DNA of 64,000 nt from Pseudoalteromonas distincta. Lineage in GTDB: Bacteria; Pseudomonadota; Gammaproteobacteria; Enterobacterales; Alteromonadaceae. The position numbers were made by a program, and so were the translations under genes. The notes under the pieces are model-generated. The model searched no databases. It had not been told where the DNA came from and was given only the letters and a program-made list of their open reading frames with translations. Below are positions 63,588-64,000 of this stretch, piece by piece. The DNA is taken from positions 186,001 to 250,000 of the forward strand of contig NZ_JWIG01000021.1 of the NCBI RefSeq assembly GCF_000814675.1. Direction: 5' to 3'. Numbering within the stretch: position 1 is the first letter of the stretch; each line of letters starts with the position of its first letter.

Positions 63588-64000
63588 ATGCACAAATTCC
63601 ATCAATTAAGCGCAACAAGCTTGCAGGGTCAACCTATTAACTTTAGTGATTTTGAAGGTAAGGTTGTGCTTATTGTTAATACCGCAAGTAAATGTGGATT
63701 TACCTACCAATACGAGTCGCTTCAAGCTTTGCATAATAAATATGCCAGCCAAGGTTTAGTTATTTTAGGGTTTCCGTGTAATCAATTTGGTCAGCAAGAA
63801 CCCGGCGACGCTACACAAATAGAGCAAGGATGTTTAATTAATTTTGGTGTGAGTTTTTTAATGGCGGCCAAAGTAGATGTAAACGGTAAGCATGCTCACC
63901 CAGTCTTTCGTTATTTAAAATCGGCTTTACCTGGTTTTTTAACACGTAAAATAAAGTGGAATTTTACTAAATTTTTAATTGCCGCAGATGGCACGCCAAT
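63588..64000 (+). CDS. glutathione peroxidase family protein, 3' end beyond window
   Basis: The first 137 codons of a thiol peroxidase of the glutathione peroxidase family are visible. The catalytic Cys is in VNTASKCGFTYQYESL, the second motif is LGFPCNQFGQQEPGD and the third KWNFTKFLI; together these give the Cys-Gln-Trp-Asn site. Cysteine rather than selenocysteine is encoded. There is no signal peptide, so it is probably cytoplasmic and uses thioredoxin. The start is the ATG at 63588. Confidence 0.93.
   Translation, partial: MHKFHQLSATSLQGQPINFSDFEGKVVLIVNTASKCGFTYQYESLQALHNKYASQGLVILGFPCNQFGQQEPGDATQIEQGCLINFGVSFLMAAKVDVNGKHAHPVFRYLKSALPGFLTRKIKWNFTKFLIAADGTP

Overview
The window reads as chromosomal DNA of a marine gammaproteobacterium of the Pseudoalteromonas type (order Alteromonadales). 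Supporting signs are the AT-rich base composition, the ubiE-ubiJ-ubiB-tatABC-tatD-hemB cluster, a stand-alone second EF-G gene, GlyGly-CTERM export signals, a very large TonB receptor, and an intergenic repeat with ATACCAATT/AATTGGTAT ends. Genus-level assignment is my inference. No rRNA, tRNA or CRISPR array was seen.

Left part (1-32.6 kb), core genome. A truncated DUF885 lipoprotein gene and a degenerate GGDEF protein precede a forward cluster for ubiquinone synthesis (ubiE, ubiJ, ubiB), twin-arginine export (tatA, tatB, tatC), tatD, a membrane diguanylate cyclase and hemB. Then come a surface nuclease of the ExeM type and the periplasmic glucan genes opgG-opgH. On the minus strand follow a second elongation factor G and a six-gene tricarboxylate-transporter operon (porin, tctC, tctB, tctA, sensor kinase, response regulator). 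A large DUF3857/transglutaminase membrane protein is next. Between it and ylqF lies a strong candidate for a RyhB-like iron-responsive small RNA: a consensus promoter whose -10 overlaps a 14-of-15 Fur box, a CATTGCTCA core, and a terminator about 219 nt downstream.

Middle part (about 32.59-51.16 kb), an integrative defence island. It is bounded by 14-bp direct repeats lying in the 5' end of ylqF. The right junction keeps the original ylqF start region with its ribosome binding site, while the island supplies new first codons to the surviving ylqF copy. A P4-type integrase lies at the right end, with near-identical 26-bp arm repeats inside both ends. Cargo on the minus strand is a type IC restriction-modification locus of the EcoR124I/EcoprrI kind: hsdM, hsdS with three TAEL repeats, a PrrC-type anticodon nuclease with its R-E-H triad, a RhuM-like gene, hsdR, and an orphan DarG antitoxin. 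Upstream are an AlpA-type regulator, radC-like, DUF2787, a small tyrosine recombinase, a glycine-rich small protein and a YagK/YfjJ (Rep-like) protein. An AT-richer segment carries a 432-aa unknown protein and a retron-like unit: a candidate non-coding RNA region, a 159-aa unknown accessory protein and a reverse transcriptase.

Right part (51.2-64 kb), core and lifestyle genes: yaeQ, a repeat element, a small alpha/beta hydrolase, dps preceded by a near-consensus OxyR operator, a TonB-dependent receptor divergent from a LytTR regulator with a degenerate receiver, a STAS-like protein, oligopeptidase B, and a GbpA-like chitin-binding fragment downstream of a clear cyclic-di-GMP-I (GEMM) riboswitch. 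Cytochrome b561, azlC-azlD and a truncated glutathione peroxidase gene complete the window.

The most unusual features are the ylqF integration site with 5'-end replacement, the stacked defence cargo (type IC R-M, PrrC, RhuM, DarG, retron), the putative RyhB-like RNA, and the riboswitch in front of a GbpA remnant that lacks its catalytic domain and signal peptide.
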